From Streptococcus alactolyticus (GTDB lineage Bacteria; Bacillota; Bacilli; Lactobacillales; Streptococcaceae): DNA of 64,000 nucleotides. This document shows positions 12,613-25,129 of this stretch, in pieces. The stretch covers positions 62,001 through 126,000 of the forward strand of contig NZ_JAAXMT010000008.1 in assembly GCF_012277075.1 (NCBI RefSeq). Direction: 5' to 3'. How positions within the stretch are numbered: the stretch's first letter is position 1; each line of letters starts with the position of its first letter. The translations under genes and the position numbers were made by a program. Under the pieces are notes generated by a model. The model was not told the DNA's origin. It worked only from the letters and a program-made list of their open reading frames with translations, and did no database searches.

Positions 12613-12655
12613 GATAATTCCTGTTCTGTTAGAAGAATAGGAATTCTATCATTTT
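12613..12655 (+). terminator. Hairpin between cdsA and rseP, possible attenuator
   Basis: An imperfect stem pairs GATAATTCCTGTTCT with AGAAGAATAGGAATTCTATC, followed by ATTTTTCC. It may partly terminate cdsA transcripts; rseP follows 25 bases later. Confidence 0.45.
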
Positions 12656-12679
12656 TCCTGCCGTATGGAAAGGAGTCAA

Positions 12680-13942
12680 ATGCTCGGAATTTTAACCTTT
12701 ATTATTGTTTTTGGTATTTTAGTGGTGGTTCACGAATTTGGGCATCTCTATTTTGCCAAAAAATCTGGTATCTTGGTTAGAGAATTTTCAATCGGAATGG
12801 GTCCTAGGATTTTCTCGCATATTGACAAAGAAGGTACCGCTTATACCATTCGTATCCTGCCTTTAGGTGGTTATGTGCGAATGGCAGGCTGGGGTGAGGA
12901 TACAACTGACATTAAAACAGGAACGCCTGCCAGCCTCACGCTAAACGCAGACGGTGTGGTGACGCGTATCAATTTATCGCAAAAACAATTGGACCGCACT
13001 GCTCTTCCAATGAATGTGACATCGTATGATTTGGAAGACAAACTTGAAATCACTGGTTTGGTATTGGACGAAACCAAAACTTACGCCGTTGATCATGATG
13101 CAACCATCGTGGAAGAGGATGGTACGGAAATTCGTATCGCTCCCCTTGATGTTCAGTATCAAAATGCGACTGTTTGGGGACGTTTAATCACTAACTTTGC
13201 AGGGCCTCTAAACAACTTTATTTTAGGAACAATTGCTTTTATCGTCCTTGTCTTTATGCAAGGTGGGGTTCCAAACACAGCGTCTAACGTGATTCAAGTG
13301 ACGCCAGATGGTGCCATGCAGGAAGCTGGTGTTAAAAGTGGTGACCGTATTTTAAAAATCGCCAATTACGAGGTTTCAAATTGGGATGGCTTGTCTGATG
13401 CCGTTTCAAAAGCGACCGACCATTTGTCAGAGGGTGATACCATTGACGTGACTGTCAAGACCACATCAGGTTCGGTTGAAAATGTGGCTGTTCGTCCGAA
13501 AAAGAACAATGGCAGTTATTTCATCGGCGTTTCCCCTGGTCTAAAAACAGGTTTTTGGGACAAGGTGACAGGTGGCTTTAAACTCGCTGGCCAAAGTGTG
13601 ACAATGATTTTAAGTGCCTTGAGAAGCCTGATTTCCCAATTTAGCTTAGACAAGCTAGGTGGTCCAGTTGCTATCTACGAAGCGTCTAGCCAAGCCGCAT
13701 CAAACGGTTTAATCTCTGTTGTTTATTTGTTAGCGACCTTGTCAATGAATTTAGGTATTGCCAATTTGATCCCTATCCCAGCTTTGGATGGTGGTAAAAT
13801 TTTGATGAATCTGATTGAAATGGTTAGAGGAAAACCGCTAAAACAAGAAACAGAAACGTATATTACCTTGGCAGGAGTTGCCATCTTGTTTGTTTTGATG
13901 ATTGCGGTCACATGGAATGATATCATGCGTGTCTTTTTCTAA
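12680..13942 (+). CDS. rseP: Site-2 intramembrane zinc metalloprotease RseP/Eep
   Basis: Cleaves membrane-spanning signal peptides and anti-sigma factors within the bilayer; in streptococci and enterococci Eep also matures peptide pheromones. The start at 12680 follows AAGGAG and gives 420 residues beginning MLGILTF. The zinc site HEFGH is at about residues 18-22, a PDZ domain lies near residues 200-265, and the C-terminal motif [12 protein letters not shown] carries the third metal ligand. Four membrane helices can be traced. An in-frame ATG at 12665 is too close to the ribosome-binding site. Confidence 0.93.
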   Translation: MLGILTFIIVFGILVVVHEFGHLYFAKKSGILVREFSIGMGPRIFSHIDKEGTAYTIRILPLGGYVRMAGWGEDTTDIKTGTPASLTLNADGVVTRINLSQKQLDRTALPMNVTSYDLEDKLEITGLVLDETKTYAVDHDATIVEEDGTEIRIAPLDVQYQNATVWGRLITNFAGPLNNFILGTIAFIVLVFMQGGVPNTASNVIQVTPDGAMQEAGVKSGDRILKIANYEVSNWDGLSDAVSKATDHLSEGDTIDVTVKTTSGSVENVAVRPKKNNGSYFIGVSPGLKTGFWDKVTGGFKLAGQSVTMILSALRSLISQFSLDKLGGPVAIYEASSQAASNGLISVVYLLATLSMNLGIANLIPIPALDGGKILMNLIEMVRGKPLKQETETYITLAGVAILFVLMIAVTWNDIMRVFF

Positions 13943-13952
13943 AGGCAGCTGA

Positions 13953-15935
<1,983 letters not shown>

Positions 15936-15940
15936 TCCTT

Positions 15941-15975
15941 AACAATCTGGACCTTGGGTTCAGATTGTTTTGTCT
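15941..15975 (+). terminator. Terminator after proS
   Basis: AACAATCTG (15941-15949) pairs perfectly with CAGATTGTT (15961-15969), followed by TTGTCTTT. Confidence 0.75.
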
Positions 15976-16127
15976 TTACCCAAAAGGGGCAGCTTAATAT
16001 CGAAAAAAGTCCTATTTTATGGTAAAATGAAAAAAATACGCTTTTGACAAAGGGAAACATGACACGTGTTTCCTCTTTTATTCAGTCCTTGTGGCTAGTT
16101 AGTTTTTGGAATTGAGGTCGTTTACGC

Positions 16128-19100
16128 ATGATGTCAGAATTGTTTAAGAAATTGATGGAGCAAATTGAGATGCCGCTTGAAATGCGACAATCGCCTGCTT
16201 TTTCATCTGCCGATATTCGTGAGGTCAAGGTGCATTCTGTTTCTCGCCTTTGGGAATTCCATTTTTCATTTGCAGAAATTTTGCCTATTGAAATCTACCG
16301 TGAACTGTCTTATCGTTTGGTTCAGACCTTCAAACAAGCCGATATTAAGGCGACCTTTGACATTCAAGCAGAAACGGTTGATTTTTCACAACCCTTATTG
16401 CAAGCTTATTATGAGGAGGCTTTTGAACACGCACCTTGTGACAGTGCGAGTTTTAAAGCGTCTTTTAGCAAATTAAAAGTGGCTTATGATGGGCAAAAAG
16501 TGGTGATTGAAGCGCCAGCTTTTGTCAACAATGAGCATTTTCGCAAAAATCATCTGCCCAATCTCACGCGTCAATTTGAAGCCTTTGGCTTTGGTCGGGT
16601 GGCTTTTGATATTCATTCGGATGAGGTAATGACGCAAGCCTTGACGGAGGATTTTACTTCTAATCGTGAGGCTATAGTGGAAAAAGCGGTGCAGGACAAC
16701 CGTGAAGCCGTGAAATCATTAGAAGCAACCATGCCGCCAGTTGAAGAAGCACCAAAACCAGCCCCTGACTTTAGAGAACGTGCTAAACAGCGTCAAGCAG
16801 GATTTGAAAAGGCTGAAATCACGCCAATGGTCGAAGTGACCACGGAAGAAAATCGTATCGTTTTTGAGGGAATGGTGTTTGATGTGGAGAAAAAGACCAC
16901 ACGAACAGGCCGCCACATCATCAATTTCAAAATGACAGACTACACCTCTAGCTTTGCCTTGCAAAAATGGGCTAAAGACGATGATGAATTAAAAAAATAC
17001 GATATGATTGCCAAAGGTGCTTGGTTGCGTGTGCGTGGAAATGTGGAAAACAACCGCTTCACCCATGCCTTGACCATGAATGTGCAAGATGTCAAAGAAA
17101 TTGTGCACCATGAGCGCAAGGACCTCATGCCAGAAGGTCAAAAACGAGTGGAATTTCACGCTCATACCAATATGTCCACCATGGATGCCTTGCCAACCGT
17201 GGAAGAATTGATTGATACTGCTGCGAAATGGGGGCATAAGGCTGTTGCCATTACCGACCACGGCAATGTGCAAAGTTTCCCGCATGGTTATCATAGGGCT
17301 AGAAAAAATGGAATTAAGGCGATTTTTGGCTTGGAAGCCAATATCGTTGAGGACAAGGTACCAATTGCTTACAATCCTGCTGATTTGGACCTAAACGAAG
17401 CGACTTATGTCGTGTTTGACGTGGAAACCACAGGACTTTCTGCGGTCAATAACGATTTGATTCAGATTGCGGCGTCTAAGATGTACAAGGGTAATATCGT
17501 CGAGCAATTTGATGAATTTATCAATCCAGGGCACCATTTATCTGCCTTTACAACTGAGTTGACAGGGATTACGGATAATCATGTCCGCAATGCTAAACCA
17601 ATTGAACAAGTCTTGCAGATGTTCCAAGATTTCTGCAAAGATACCATTCTCGTTGCTCACAATGCCACCTTTGACGTTGGTTTTATGAATGCGAACTATG
17701 AGCGTCACGGTATGCCAACGATTACCCAGCCTGTCATTGACACGCTGGAATTCGCCCGCAATCTTTATCCAGAGTACAAACGCCATGGTTTGGGACCATT
17801 GACCAAGCGTTTCCAAGTATCGCTTGAGCATCACCACATGGCCAATTACGATGCGGAAGCTACGGGTCGCCTGCTCTTTATTTTCTTGAAGGAAGCCCGT
17901 GAGAAGCACGGTTTGACCAATATGATGGATTTAAACACCAAGCTGGTTGCTGAGGATTCTTACAAAAAAGCCCGTGTCAAGCACGCCACTATTTACGTGC
18001 AAAACCAAACAGGTTTGAAAAATATGTTCAAGCTGGTCAGTTTGTCAAATGTGAAATATTTTGAAGGTGTGGCGCGTATTCCAAGAACAGTTTTAGATGC
18101 TCACCGCGAGGGCTTGCTTGTAGGAACGGCTTGTTCGGAAGGAGAAGTCTTTGATGCGGTCTTGTCATCGGGGGTTGATGCAGCGGTCAAGGTGGCACAA
18201 TACTATGATTTTATCGAAGTGATGCCGCCAGCTATTTATGCTCCTTTGCTGGCTCATGGCACCATTAAGGACGAAGAAGGCATTCATCAGGTCATTCGGG
18301 ATTTGATCGAGGTAGGCCGCCGTTTGAATAAGCCCGTTTTAGCGACAGGAAATGTGCACTATATCGAGCCTGAGGATGAGATTTACCGTGAAATTATTGT
18401 CCGAAGCTTAGGGCAAGGGGCCATGATTAACCGTCCTATCGGTCGTGGTGAAGATGCCAAGCCTGCTCCACTGCCTAAGGCTCATTTCCGCACCACCAAT
18501 GAAATGCTGGATGAGTTTGCCTTTTTGGGTGAGGAGTTGGCTTATGATATCGTCGTAACCAATACCAATGCTTTTGCAGACCGTTTTGAAGAGATTGAAG
18601 TGGTCAAAAAAGATTTGTACACGCCTTTCCTTGATAAAGCCGAAGAGCGCGTGGCGGAGATGACCTACCAAAAAGCCTTTGAAATTTACGGCAACCCATT
18701 GCCCGATATCATTGATTTGCGGATTGAAAAAGAACTGACGTCTATTTTGGGGAATGGCTTTGCCGTGATTTACTTGGCGTCACAGATGCTGGTTATCCGT
18801 TCCAATGAGCGTGGGTACTTGGTAGGTTCGCGTGGGTCTGTTGGGTCAAGTTTTGTGGCGACCATGATTGGGATTACCGAGGTTAATCCTATGCCTCCGC
18901 ACTATGTCTGCCCAAATTGCCAACACTCAGAATTCATCACAGATGGTTCCGTGGGGTCTGGCTATGATTTGCCAGATAAAGATTGCCCAGAATGCGGCAC
19001 TCGTTACAAAAAAGATGGCCACGACATTCCTTTTGAAACCTTCCTTGGTTTTGATGGGGACAAGGTACCCGATATTGATTTGAACTTCTCAGGGGACGAC

Positions 19101-20525
19101 CAGCCATCTGCTCACTTGGATGTGCGTGATATTTTTGGGGAACAATATGCCTTTCGTGCAGGAACCGTTGGTACTGTTGCGGATAGGACGGCTTACGGAT
19201 TTGTCAAAGGCTATGAGCGTGATTATGGTAAATTCTACCCTGAAGCTGAGGTGGAACGCTTGGCACAAGGCGCAGCTGGTGTCAAACGGACGACAGGACA
19301 GCACCCAGGAGGGATCGTCGTTATTCCAAACTACATGGATGTTTACGATTTTACCCCTGTTCAATACCCAGCCGATGATTTGTCAGCGGAATGGCAGACC
19401 ACGCACTTTAACTTCCATGATATCGATGAAAACGTCTTGAAACTCGATATTCTCGGTCATGATGATCCGACCATGATTCGAAAATTACAGGACTTGTCAG
19501 GCATTGATCCCAAAGACATTCCAGCAGATGATCCCGATGTCATGGCCCTCTTTTCTGGTACAGAGGTGCTTGGTGTCACACCAGAACAAATTGGAACGCC
19601 GACAGGTATGCTGGGAATTCCAGAGTTTGGGACTAACTTTGTTCGAGGCATGGTCGAAGAAACCCATCCGACCACTTTTGCGGAATTGCTCCAGTTATCA
19701 GGGCTTTCACACGGTACTGATGTTTGGTTGGGAAATGCCCAAGATTTGATTAAAGAGGGCATTGCGACTCTAAAAACCGTTATCGGATGTCGTGACGATA
19801 TCATGGTTTACCTCATGCACGCAGGTTTGGAGCCAAAAATGGCCTTTACCATTATGGAGCGCGTGCGTAAGGGCATGTGGCTGAAAATTTCAGACGAAGA
19901 GCGCAATGGCTATATCACTGCCATGCGTGACAATCATGTGCCTGACTGGTACATTGAGTCTTGTGGAAAAATCAAGTACATGTTCCCTAAAGCCCATGCA
20001 GCGGCTTATGTGTTGATGGCGCTCCGCGTGGCTTATTTCAAGGTACATTATCCTTTGTATTATTACTGTGCCTACTTTTCAATTCGTGCCAAGGCTTTTG
20101 AGCTTAAAACCATGAGTGCAGGTCTTGATGTGGTGAAAGAACGCATGGAGGATATTGCTGCCAAACGCAAGGCCAACGAAGCCTCTAACGTGGAAATCGA
20201 CCTATACACCACCTTGGAATTGGTCAATGAAATGCTTGAGCGTGGCTACACCTTTGGTCAATTAGACCTTTACCGTAGCAATGCAACTGAGTTTATCATT
20301 GACGGCAACACCTTGATACCACCATTTATTGCCATGGATGGATTGGGTGAAAACGTTGCTAAACAAATTGTCAAGGCGCGTGAAGAAGGCGAATTCCTCT
20401 CAAAAATGGAACTCAGAAAACGTGGTGGCGTGTCTGCTACATTGGTTGATAAAATGGACGAAATGGGCATTCTTGGCAACATGCCAGAAGATAACCAGTT
20501 AAGTTTATTTGATGACTTTTTATAG
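16128..20525 (+). CDS. polC: DNA polymerase III alpha subunit, Gram-positive PolC type
   Basis: The leading-strand replicative polymerase with built-in 3'-5' proofreading. 1465 residues. In order: N-terminal domain, OB fold (about residues 235-330), PHP domain beginning [13 protein letters not shown] (about 342) interrupted by the DEDDh exonuclease ([10 protein letters not shown], about 427), a Cys4 zinc motif (CPNC...CPEC, about 928-965) and the polymerase core with the catalytic aspartates PDIDLNFSG (about 980). The C-terminus [10 protein letters not shown] is the clamp-binding tail. A second in-frame ATG lies immediately after the first (16131); GAGG at 16111-16114 could serve either. Confidence 0.96.
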   Translation: MMSELFKKLMEQIEMPLEMRQSPAFSSADIREVKVHSVSRLWEFHFSFAEILPIEIYRELSYRLVQTFKQADIKATFDIQAETVDFSQPLLQAYYEEAFEHAPCDSASFKASFSKLKVAYDGQKVVIEAPAFVNNEHFRKNHLPNLTRQFEAFGFGRVAFDIHSDEVMTQALTEDFTSNREAIVEKAVQDNREAVKSLEATMPPVEEAPKPAPDFRERAKQRQAGFEKAEITPMVEVTTEENRIVFEGMVFDVEKKTTRTGRHIINFKMTDYTSSFALQKWAKDDDELKKYDMIAKGAWLRVRGNVENNRFTHALTMNVQDVKEIVHHERKDLMPEGQKRVEFHAHTNMSTMDALPTVEELIDTAAKWGHKAVAITDHGNVQSFPHGYHRARKNGIKAIFGLEANIVEDKVPIAYNPADLDLNEATYVVFDVETTGLSAVNNDLIQIAASKMYKGNIVEQFDEFINPGHHLSAFTTELTGITDNHVRNAKPIEQVLQMFQDFCKDTILVAHNATFDVGFMNANYERHGMPTITQPVIDTLEFARNLYPEYKRHGLGPLTKRFQVSLEHHHMANYDAEATGRLLFIFLKEAREKHGLTNMMDLNTKLVAEDSYKKARVKHATIYVQNQTGLKNMFKLVSLSNVKYFEGVARIPRTVLDAHREGLLVGTACSEGEVFDAVLSSGVDAAVKVAQYYDFIEVMPPAIYAPLLAHGTIKDEEGIHQVIRDLIEVGRRLNKPVLATGNVHYIEPEDEIYREIIVRSLGQGAMINRPIGRGEDAKPAPLPKAHFRTTNEMLDEFAFLGEELAYDIVVTNTNAFADRFEEIEVVKKDLYTPFLDKAEERVAEMTYQKAFEIYGNPLPDIIDLRIEKELTSILGNGFAVIYLASQMLVIRSNERGYLVGSRGSVGSSFVATMIGITEVNPMPPHYVCPNCQHSEFITDGSVGSGYDLPDKDCPECGTRYKKDGHDIPFETFLGFDGDKVPDIDLNFSGDDQPSAHLDVRDIFGEQYAFRAGTVGTVADRTAYGFVKGYERDYGKFYPEAEVERLAQGAAGVKRTTGQHPGGIVVIPNYMDVYDFTPVQYPADDLSAEWQTTHFNFHDIDENVLKLDILGHDDPTMIRKLQDLSGIDPKDIPADDPDVMALFSGTEVLGVTPEQIGTPTGMLGIPEFGTNFVRGMVEETHPTTFAELLQLSGLSHGTDVWLGNAQDLIKEGIATLKTVIGCRDDIMVYLMHAGLEPKMAFTIMERVRKGMWLKISDEERNGYITAMRDNHVPDWYIESCGKIKYMFPKAHAAAYVLMALRVAYFKVHYPLYYYCAYFSIRAKAFELKTMSAGLDVVKERMEDIAAKRKANEASNVEIDLYTTLELVNEMLERGYTFGQLDLYRSNATEFIIDGNTLIPPFIAMDGLGENVAKQIVKAREEGEFLSKMELRKRGGVSATLVDKMDEMGILGNMPEDNQLSLFDDFL

Positions 20526-20540
20526 ATGTTAAGCGTCCCT

Positions 20541-20573
20541 AAAAACGAGCAAAGGCATTTTGTTCGTTTTTTC
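20541..20573 (+). terminator. Terminator after polC
   Basis: AAAACGAGCAAA pairs with TTTGTTCGTTTT (one G-T), followed by a T-run, 15 bases after the polC stop. Confidence 0.75.
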
Positions 20574-20592
20574 GTAAAAGCAAGGAGAAAAG

Positions 20593-21045
20593 ATGTCTGA
20601 ATTAACAAATCAAGCTGTGAAAGCCATGGTCGTCATGCGTAAGGCTTTTCGGACCATTGATACCACGGTGTCAGAAACCTTTAAAGCCGACGGCCTCACC
20701 CCGACCCAATTTAGCGTGCTGGATGTGCTTTATAGCAAGGGGCCTATGAAAATCGGAGAGCTGTTGGAAAGCATTTTGGCGACTTCGGGCAATATGACTG
20801 TTGTCATCAGAAATATGGAGAAAAAAGGCTGGGTCACGCGCACCACTTGCCCTAATGACAAACGTGCTTATTTAGTCACGCTGACAGAGGAAGGACGCCA
20901 AGTCATTGATCGTGCCCTGCCGCACCACATCACCAAAATCGAGGAAACCTTTGCCGTTCTCACCCCTCAAGAACAGCTTGAACTCATTCGCTTGCTCAAA
21001 AAATTCAAACCGCGTGAGCATAATCATTTACAAAAGCCAAAATAA
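20593..21045 (+). CDS. MarR-family transcriptional regulator
   Basis: 150 residues with a winged helix: the recognition segment GELLESILATSGNMTVVIRNMEKKGWVTR (about residues 57-85) and the wing CPNDKRAYLVTLTEEG. It precedes an FMN-dependent reductase by 72 bases. The pairing suggests it senses quinones, electrophiles or oxidants and controls that reductase; this is inference from context. AAGGAGAAAAG lies before the ATG. Confidence 0.85.
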   Translation: MSELTNQAVKAMVVMRKAFRTIDTTVSETFKADGLTPTQFSVLDVLYSKGPMKIGELLESILATSGNMTVVIRNMEKKGWVTRTTCPNDKRAYLVTLTEEGRQVIDRALPHHITKIEETFAVLTPQEQLELIRLLKKFKPREHNHLQKPK

Positions 21046-21117
21046 AGCATACAATAAGCCTATGGAAATTACTATGTAGTGATAAACGAGTTATCGCTTG
21101 TATTAAGGAGAAAACGT

Positions 21118-21663
21118 ATGAAAAAAGTATTATTTATTGTTGGTTCATTGCGCAAAGGATCTTTCAATGAACAATTGGCTGAGAACGCCAAAAAAGCCTT
21201 GACAGGCAAAGCAGAAGTTAGATACCTTGATTGGTCACAAGTTCCAGTCTTTTCACAAGATTTAGAGGCTCATTTGCCAAAAGCAGTCCAAGATGCTCGT
21301 CAAGCTGTTTTAGACGCAGATGCGATTTGGATCTTTTCTTCTGTTTATAACTTTGCTATTCCAGGTTCTGTTAAAAATCTTTTGGACTGGCTATCTCGTG
21401 CGTTAGACTTATCTGACCCACGTGGACCATCAGCAATCAACGAAAAAGTCACAACCGTTTCCATCGTAGCAAACGGCGGCCACGAACAAGTGGCAGAAAG
21501 CTACCGCGCCTTGCTTCCATTTATCCGTACCCAATTTGTTGATAACATCACCATGTCACATATCAACGATTCAGCTTGGGCAGATGGTGTATTTGTTCCA
21601 ACAGCCGAAGTGTTAGTTGATCTTGACAAGCAAGCAGCGGCTTTATTAGCAGCTTTAGATTAA
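21118..21663 (+). CDS. NADPH-dependent FMN reductase family protein
   Basis: A flavodoxin-fold oxidoreductase of 181 residues, likely reducing quinones, azo or nitro compounds with NADPH. The phosphate-binding loop GSLRKGSFNEQLA is at residues 8-20 and the flavin-site motif SSVYNFAIPGSVKNLLDWLSR at about 74-94. Start 21118 follows AAGGAGAAAACGT; the in-frame ATG at 21079 has no ribosome-binding site. A damaged paralogue occurs at 34427-34984. Each copy follows a regulator gene (MarR here, TetR there). Confidence 0.85.
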   Translation: MKKVLFIVGSLRKGSFNEQLAENAKKALTGKAEVRYLDWSQVPVFSQDLEAHLPKAVQDARQAVLDADAIWIFSSVYNFAIPGSVKNLLDWLSRALDLSDPRGPSAINEKVTTVSIVANGGHEQVAESYRALLPFIRTQFVDNITMSHINDSAWADGVFVPTAEVLVDLDKQAAALLAALD

Positions 21664-21673
21664 AATGTCAATG

Positions 21674-21712
21674 AAAAAACGGCCTTGCCCATGAGGGGCA
21701 AAGTCGTTTTTT
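21674..21712. terminator. Bidirectional terminator between reductase and def
   Basis: AAAAAACGGCCTTGCCC / GGGCAAAGTCGTTTTTT with a 5-base loop. It serves the convergent reductase (+) and def (-) genes. Confidence 0.85.
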
Positions 21713-21721
21713 CGATGCTTA

Positions 21722-22336
21722 TTAGTCAATAATGAGCATGCCTTCTTTAACGGCAAATGGATTTTTAGGGTCAATGTGGTCGTAGAACATGATACCGTTT
21801 GTGTGGTCGATTTCGTGTTGCACAACGATTGAATTGTACCCTTTTAATTTAACGCGGTATTTTTCACCGTTCTTGTCAAAATATTCCACAGTAACGCGTG
21901 CATGACGGACAACATAGCCTTCGACAACACGGTCAACAGACAAGCAGCCTTCACCATCAGCAAGCGCAGCATCTTGCACAGAATGTGCTACAACGCGAGG
22001 GTTGTACATAACCTCTTGCAAGCTGTAAGCTTCTTCTGGTGGGTTGCCGTCTTTGTCCTCAGGATTTGGCACAAGAACAGCAATAATGCGTTTTGAAATG
22101 TCCAATTGTGGAGCGGCTAAACCAACACCACCACGCAAACCCATTTTTTCAGCCGTTACAGGGTCTTGTGAATTTTTCAAGAATTGTAGCATTTTTTCGC
22201 CTAGGATGATTTCCTCGTCAGACAATGGGAAAGTTACGTCTTGCGCAACGGCACGAAGGGTTGGATTTCCCTCACGAATGATATCATCCATATTGATTAA
22301 ATGACTCGGTTTGACTAATTTTTTAATAGCAGACAT
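21722..22336 (-). CDS. def: Peptide deformylase
   Basis: Removes the N-formyl group from nascent proteins; a metal enzyme. Start 22336 ([14 protein letters not shown]) has GAGGAGGA just upstream and gives 204 residues; the frame extends six codons further without a better site. The three metal motifs are present: [14 protein letters not shown] (metal Cys) and QHEIDH (two metal His and the catalytic Glu). The insertion-bearing type II form is usual for streptococci. Confidence 0.95.
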   Translation of the reverse strand: MSAIKKLVKPSHLINMDDIIREGNPTLRAVAQDVTFPLSDEEIILGEKMLQFLKNSQDPVTAEKMGLRGGVGLAAPQLDISKRIIAVLVPNPEDKDGNPPEEAYSLQEVMYNPRVVAHSVQDAALADGEGCLSVDRVVEGYVVRHARVTVEYFDKNGEKYRVKLKGYNSIVVQHEIDHTNGIMFYDHIDPKNPFAVKEGMLIID

Positions 22337-22403
22337 AATTCCTCCTCTTTTCATTCTCTAATAACACTATAGCACAAAACAAGGCAAGCAGAAAGCTAAA
22401 GGC

Positions 22404-23069
22404 TTAATTCGTGATTTTGAGGGCGATTAACTGGCTCATATCTTTGATGCGGTAGTAGGGTTTTTCTTTTTCGATAATGCCCAAATCAATCAGCTCATGA
22501 ATCACGCGCAGCAAATGGCGGTAGCTAACACTAAACGAATCCGCCAGACTCTTTAATTCTAAGGTAAATAAGCCCTTGTCCTCCACCGCTAAAATATGTG
22601 TGGCTAAGCGTTCTTTCAAGGTGTAATTTAGGTTGGTCGAAGCACGGATATTTTGGTCGTAAAGCGATTGCGCCAAGCCCTTGCTGAGGTTTAATAGCAA
22701 GGTATTATCTGCCAGCAATTCCTCGCGAATGCCCGCCAAGGGAAGTTGGACCACCACCGAGTCCTCAAGTGTAATCACTGATGATACCACAGGCTGATTA
22801 GTCAATAACTCAATATCCCCAAGCAAGGTTGGCTTGTCTTTGATGTCTAAAATGTGCTCCTTGCCGTTAAACAAACGACGGACAATTTTGACTTTGCCTT
22901 CCACAAAATAAGAAAGAGCCGTCAACTCTTCCCCTTGGTGGCAAATGGCTTCCCCAGCAGGTAGCCTAAAAACGTGTAATTTATCAAAATAGTGTTCTGG
23001 AAAAATCGACTTTAACTGGTATTCTTTGGTAAGCGCTTCTAGCGACACGTAACCCTCCTCATGTGACAA
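22404..23069 (-). CDS. Crp/Fnr-family regulator (YeiL-like)
   Basis: 221 residues: a cyclic-nucleotide-type beta-barrel sensor (about residues 20-120, with PAGEAICHQGEELTALSYFVEGKVKI) and a C-terminal winged helix (LKSLADSFSVSYRHLLRVIHELIDLGIIEKE, about 172-202). It is divergent from an MFS transporter with a 68-base shared promoter region, so it probably controls that transporter. No Fnr-type Cys cluster is evident. The ligand is unknown. Confidence 0.8.
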   Translation of the reverse strand: MSHEEGYVSLEALTKEYQLKSIFPEHYFDKLHVFRLPAGEAICHQGEELTALSYFVEGKVKIVRRLFNGKEHILDIKDKPTLLGDIELLTNQPVVSSVITLEDSVVVQLPLAGIREELLADNTLLLNLSKGLAQSLYDQNIRASTNLNYTLKERLATHILAVEDKGLFTLELKSLADSFSVSYRHLLRVIHELIDLGIIEKEKPYYRIKDMSQLIALKITN

Positions 23070-23137
23070 AAGTCCTATTTTTATGTGTCAACATTGATTA
23101 TACTTGTTTTAGCCAAAAAAACAAGTAAGGAGTTATT

Positions 23138-24313
23138 ATGAAAACCTTTTTAGAGAAATTGAGCTTATTATCTTTATCTCTGATGCTCGTTTCGACCTTC
23201 TCAACCTCGACAGCATTACCGCAAATGATCGCGACTTATCAACAACAAGGCTATGCGACAAGCCAAGTTGAGTTTCTTTTTTCGATTACCTCATTTACAA
23301 TCATGGGCATTTTGATTTTAAATCCTTTTTTAAATCGTGTCTTGTCTGAACGTGTGAGTGTTATCATTGGTTTGCTTTTAATTGCTTTTGGTGGTAGTTT
23401 GCCTGTCGTTCGTCAAGATTACAGCCTTGTGGTGGTATCACGTATCTTGTTGGGAATTGGGATTGGCTTGATTAACTCTCGTGCCATTAGTATCATCAGC
23501 GAAACCTATGAGGGACACGAACGCGCCCAAATGCTTGGTTTGCGTGGGTCTTTTGAAGTTTTGGGAAGTGCCTTTTTAACAGGAATCGTTGGTTTCTTGG
23601 TTCCGATTGATTGGTCTTGGGCTTTTATCATCTACCTATTTGCTTTGCCTGTTTTGTTCTTTTACCTTCTTTTTTCTCCCAAAAAACGCATAACGGAAAA
23701 AGTGGTTCAAGAACGTTCTTCAGCCAAATTCACCAAAGATGACATTTTCTTTATTGTCGGATTGTCGTTGCTCGCTGGTTTTGTGATTAACATCAATAGT
23801 GCCAATAGCCTTCGTATTCCAGTTATTATCGACCAATTGCACCTAGGAAGTCCTAGCCAAGCCAGTATGATTTTAAGTGGTATGATGCTCATGGGGATTT
23901 TGTCAGGTTTCCTCTTTAAGAGCTTGTTGTCTTATTTCAACAGACACTTGATTACCGTGTCGCTTATTCCATTTGCCCTTGGTTTGTTTATGCTTGGTTT
24001 TGCTCAAAACCTTTGGATTATGCTACTAGGTGCTATGTTATCAGGCTTCTTGTATAGTATCATTGTGACAACCGTCTTTAACGTTGTTTCTAATAAAATG
24101 CCTGCTCAGCTCATTGGTGATGCCACAACCTTGATTTTGCTCTTTTGTAACTTTGGAGGAGCCAGTGCGGCCATTACCTTAAACCTCTTTTCAAAAATTA
24201 ACCCACACCCAACCTTTGCCTTTATCATTTATGGTGTGATTAGCTTGGTGATTAGTTTGATTTTAGCTTTAAAAGCTTACTTTTCACGCAAAACGGTGTG
24301 TGTTAATTCGTAA
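23138..24313 (+). CDS. Major facilitator superfamily transporter
   Basis: 391 residues with about 12 membrane helices. The loop 2-3 motif region reads NPFLNRVLSERVSVIIG, and a cytoplasmic loop of basic residues (SPKKRITEKVVQERSSAKFTKDD, about 186-208) separates the two halves. It is divergently transcribed from the Crp-like regulator. Resembles drug/metabolite exporters; the substrate cannot be inferred. AAGGAG lies 8 bases before the ATG. Confidence 0.8.
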   Translation: MKTFLEKLSLLSLSLMLVSTFSTSTALPQMIATYQQQGYATSQVEFLFSITSFTIMGILILNPFLNRVLSERVSVIIGLLLIAFGGSLPVVRQDYSLVVVSRILLGIGIGLINSRAISIISETYEGHERAQMLGLRGSFEVLGSAFLTGIVGFLVPIDWSWAFIIYLFALPVLFFYLLFSPKKRITEKVVQERSSAKFTKDDIFFIVGLSLLAGFVININSANSLRIPVIIDQLHLGSPSQASMILSGMMLMGILSGFLFKSLLSYFNRHLITVSLIPFALGLFMLGFAQNLWIMLLGAMLSGFLYSIIVTTVFNVVSNKMPAQLIGDATTLILLFCNFGGASAAITLNLFSKINPHPTFAFIIYGVISLVISLILALKAYFSRKTVCVNS

Positions 24314-24352
24314 AAAAAGAGCAGGTATTTTTGAGAGATAGAGAAAAAATCT

Positions 24353-24382
24353 TTGACAAAATCAGTCATTATCTGCTACAAT
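24353..24382 (+). promoter_or_regulatory. rpsO promoter
   Basis: TTGACA (24353-24358), 18-base spacer, TACAAT (24377-24382). The start of rpsO is 90 bases further on, leaving room for a leader RNA. Confidence 0.7.
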
Positions 24383-24411
24383 AATCGGTGTCGTAAGACA
24401 AGTAACTTTTT

Positions 24412-24450
24412 CTTGGTTATAGGAAACGCCAAACCCTATGACTCGGATGA
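24412..24450 (+). ncRNA. Possible S15 autoregulatory leader of rpsO
   Basis: A stem (TTATAGG with CCTATGA, about 24415-24442) followed by CTCGGATG lies between promoter and ribosome-binding site. S15 represses its own mRNA in many bacteria through such leader structures. I did not fold it or match it to a known class, so this is a suggestion. Confidence 0.35.
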
Positions 24451-24472
24451 AGCATTATAAAGGAGAAAAGAT

Positions 24473-24742
24473 ATGGCAATCTCAAAAGAGAAAAAAAATG
24501 AAATTATCGCTCAATACGCACGTCACGAAGGTGACACAGGTTCAGTTGAAGTTCAAGTAGCTGTTCTTACTTGGGAAATCAACCACCTTAACGAGCACAT
24601 TAAACAACACAAAAAAGACCACGCTACTTACCGTGGATTGATGAAAAAAATCGGTCACCGTCGTAACCTTTTGGCATACCTTCGCCGTACAGACGTTAAC
24701 CGTTACCGCGAATTGATCGCATCACTTGGACTTCGTCGCTAA
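24473..24742 (+). CDS. rpsO: 30S ribosomal protein S15
   Basis: 89 residues, the universal length. Conserved features: [57 protein letters not shown]. It binds the central domain of 16S rRNA early in 30S assembly. AAAGGAGAAAAG precedes the ATG. Monocistronic with its own terminator. Confidence 0.97.
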   Translation: MAISKEKKNEIIAQYARHEGDTGSVEVQVAVLTWEINHLNEHIKQHKKDHATYRGLMKKIGHRRNLLAYLRRTDVNRYRELIASLGLRR

Positions 24743-24762
24743 TCACAAACGACTGTCCAAAG

Positions 24763-24797
24763 CCTGTCAAGAGCCTATGCTTTTGGCAGGTTTTTTT
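24763..24797 (+). terminator. Terminator after rpsO
   Basis: CCTGTCAA pairs with TTGGCAGG (one G-T) followed by seven T residues. Confidence 0.85.
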
Positions 24798-24905
24798 CTG
24801 TGCTTTTTTAAGAATAAAACATTAAAAGTATATTAGTTTACTTGGGAAAATGTATCCCTTTACAAGACTATAAAAATAAAAATGAAAAAGCTTACAAAAA
24901 ACAGC

Positions 24906-24934
24906 TTGACATTTTATTTAAAAAACGTTAATAT
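24906..24934 (+). promoter_or_regulatory. adhE promoter
   Basis: TTGACA (24906-24911), 17-base spacer, TAATAT (24929-24934). It lies about 195 bases before adhE, so the mRNA has a long leader (roughly 24941-25129), in which I see no gene and no obvious terminator. Confidence 0.7.
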
Positions 24935-24937
24935 AAT

Positions 24938-24955
24938 TAGTGAAGAATATCACAA
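24938..24955. promoter_or_regulatory. Rex-type redox operator upstream of adhE
   Basis: TAGTGAA-GAAT-ATCACAA matches the Rex consensus TTGTGAA-N4-TTCACAA with one mismatch in each half and the correct spacing. It sits immediately downstream of the -10, where a bound repressor blocks transcription. Rex senses NADH/NAD+ and controls adhE in many Gram-positives. Confidence 0.65.
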
Positions 24956-25129
24956 TAACACAAAGTGTTGGTGATGATTCCTTTTACTTGATGATCGGCT
25001 GAACGCCACTTAGACCTCTTGATCAGTTTTAAGTGTTGTCCTGTTTTGACTCTAAGTTACGGAATTATATCGTAAGATTTTTCTTCGATAACAATATTAA
25101 TTTTTAAGGTATTATAAAGGAGGCTTTTA

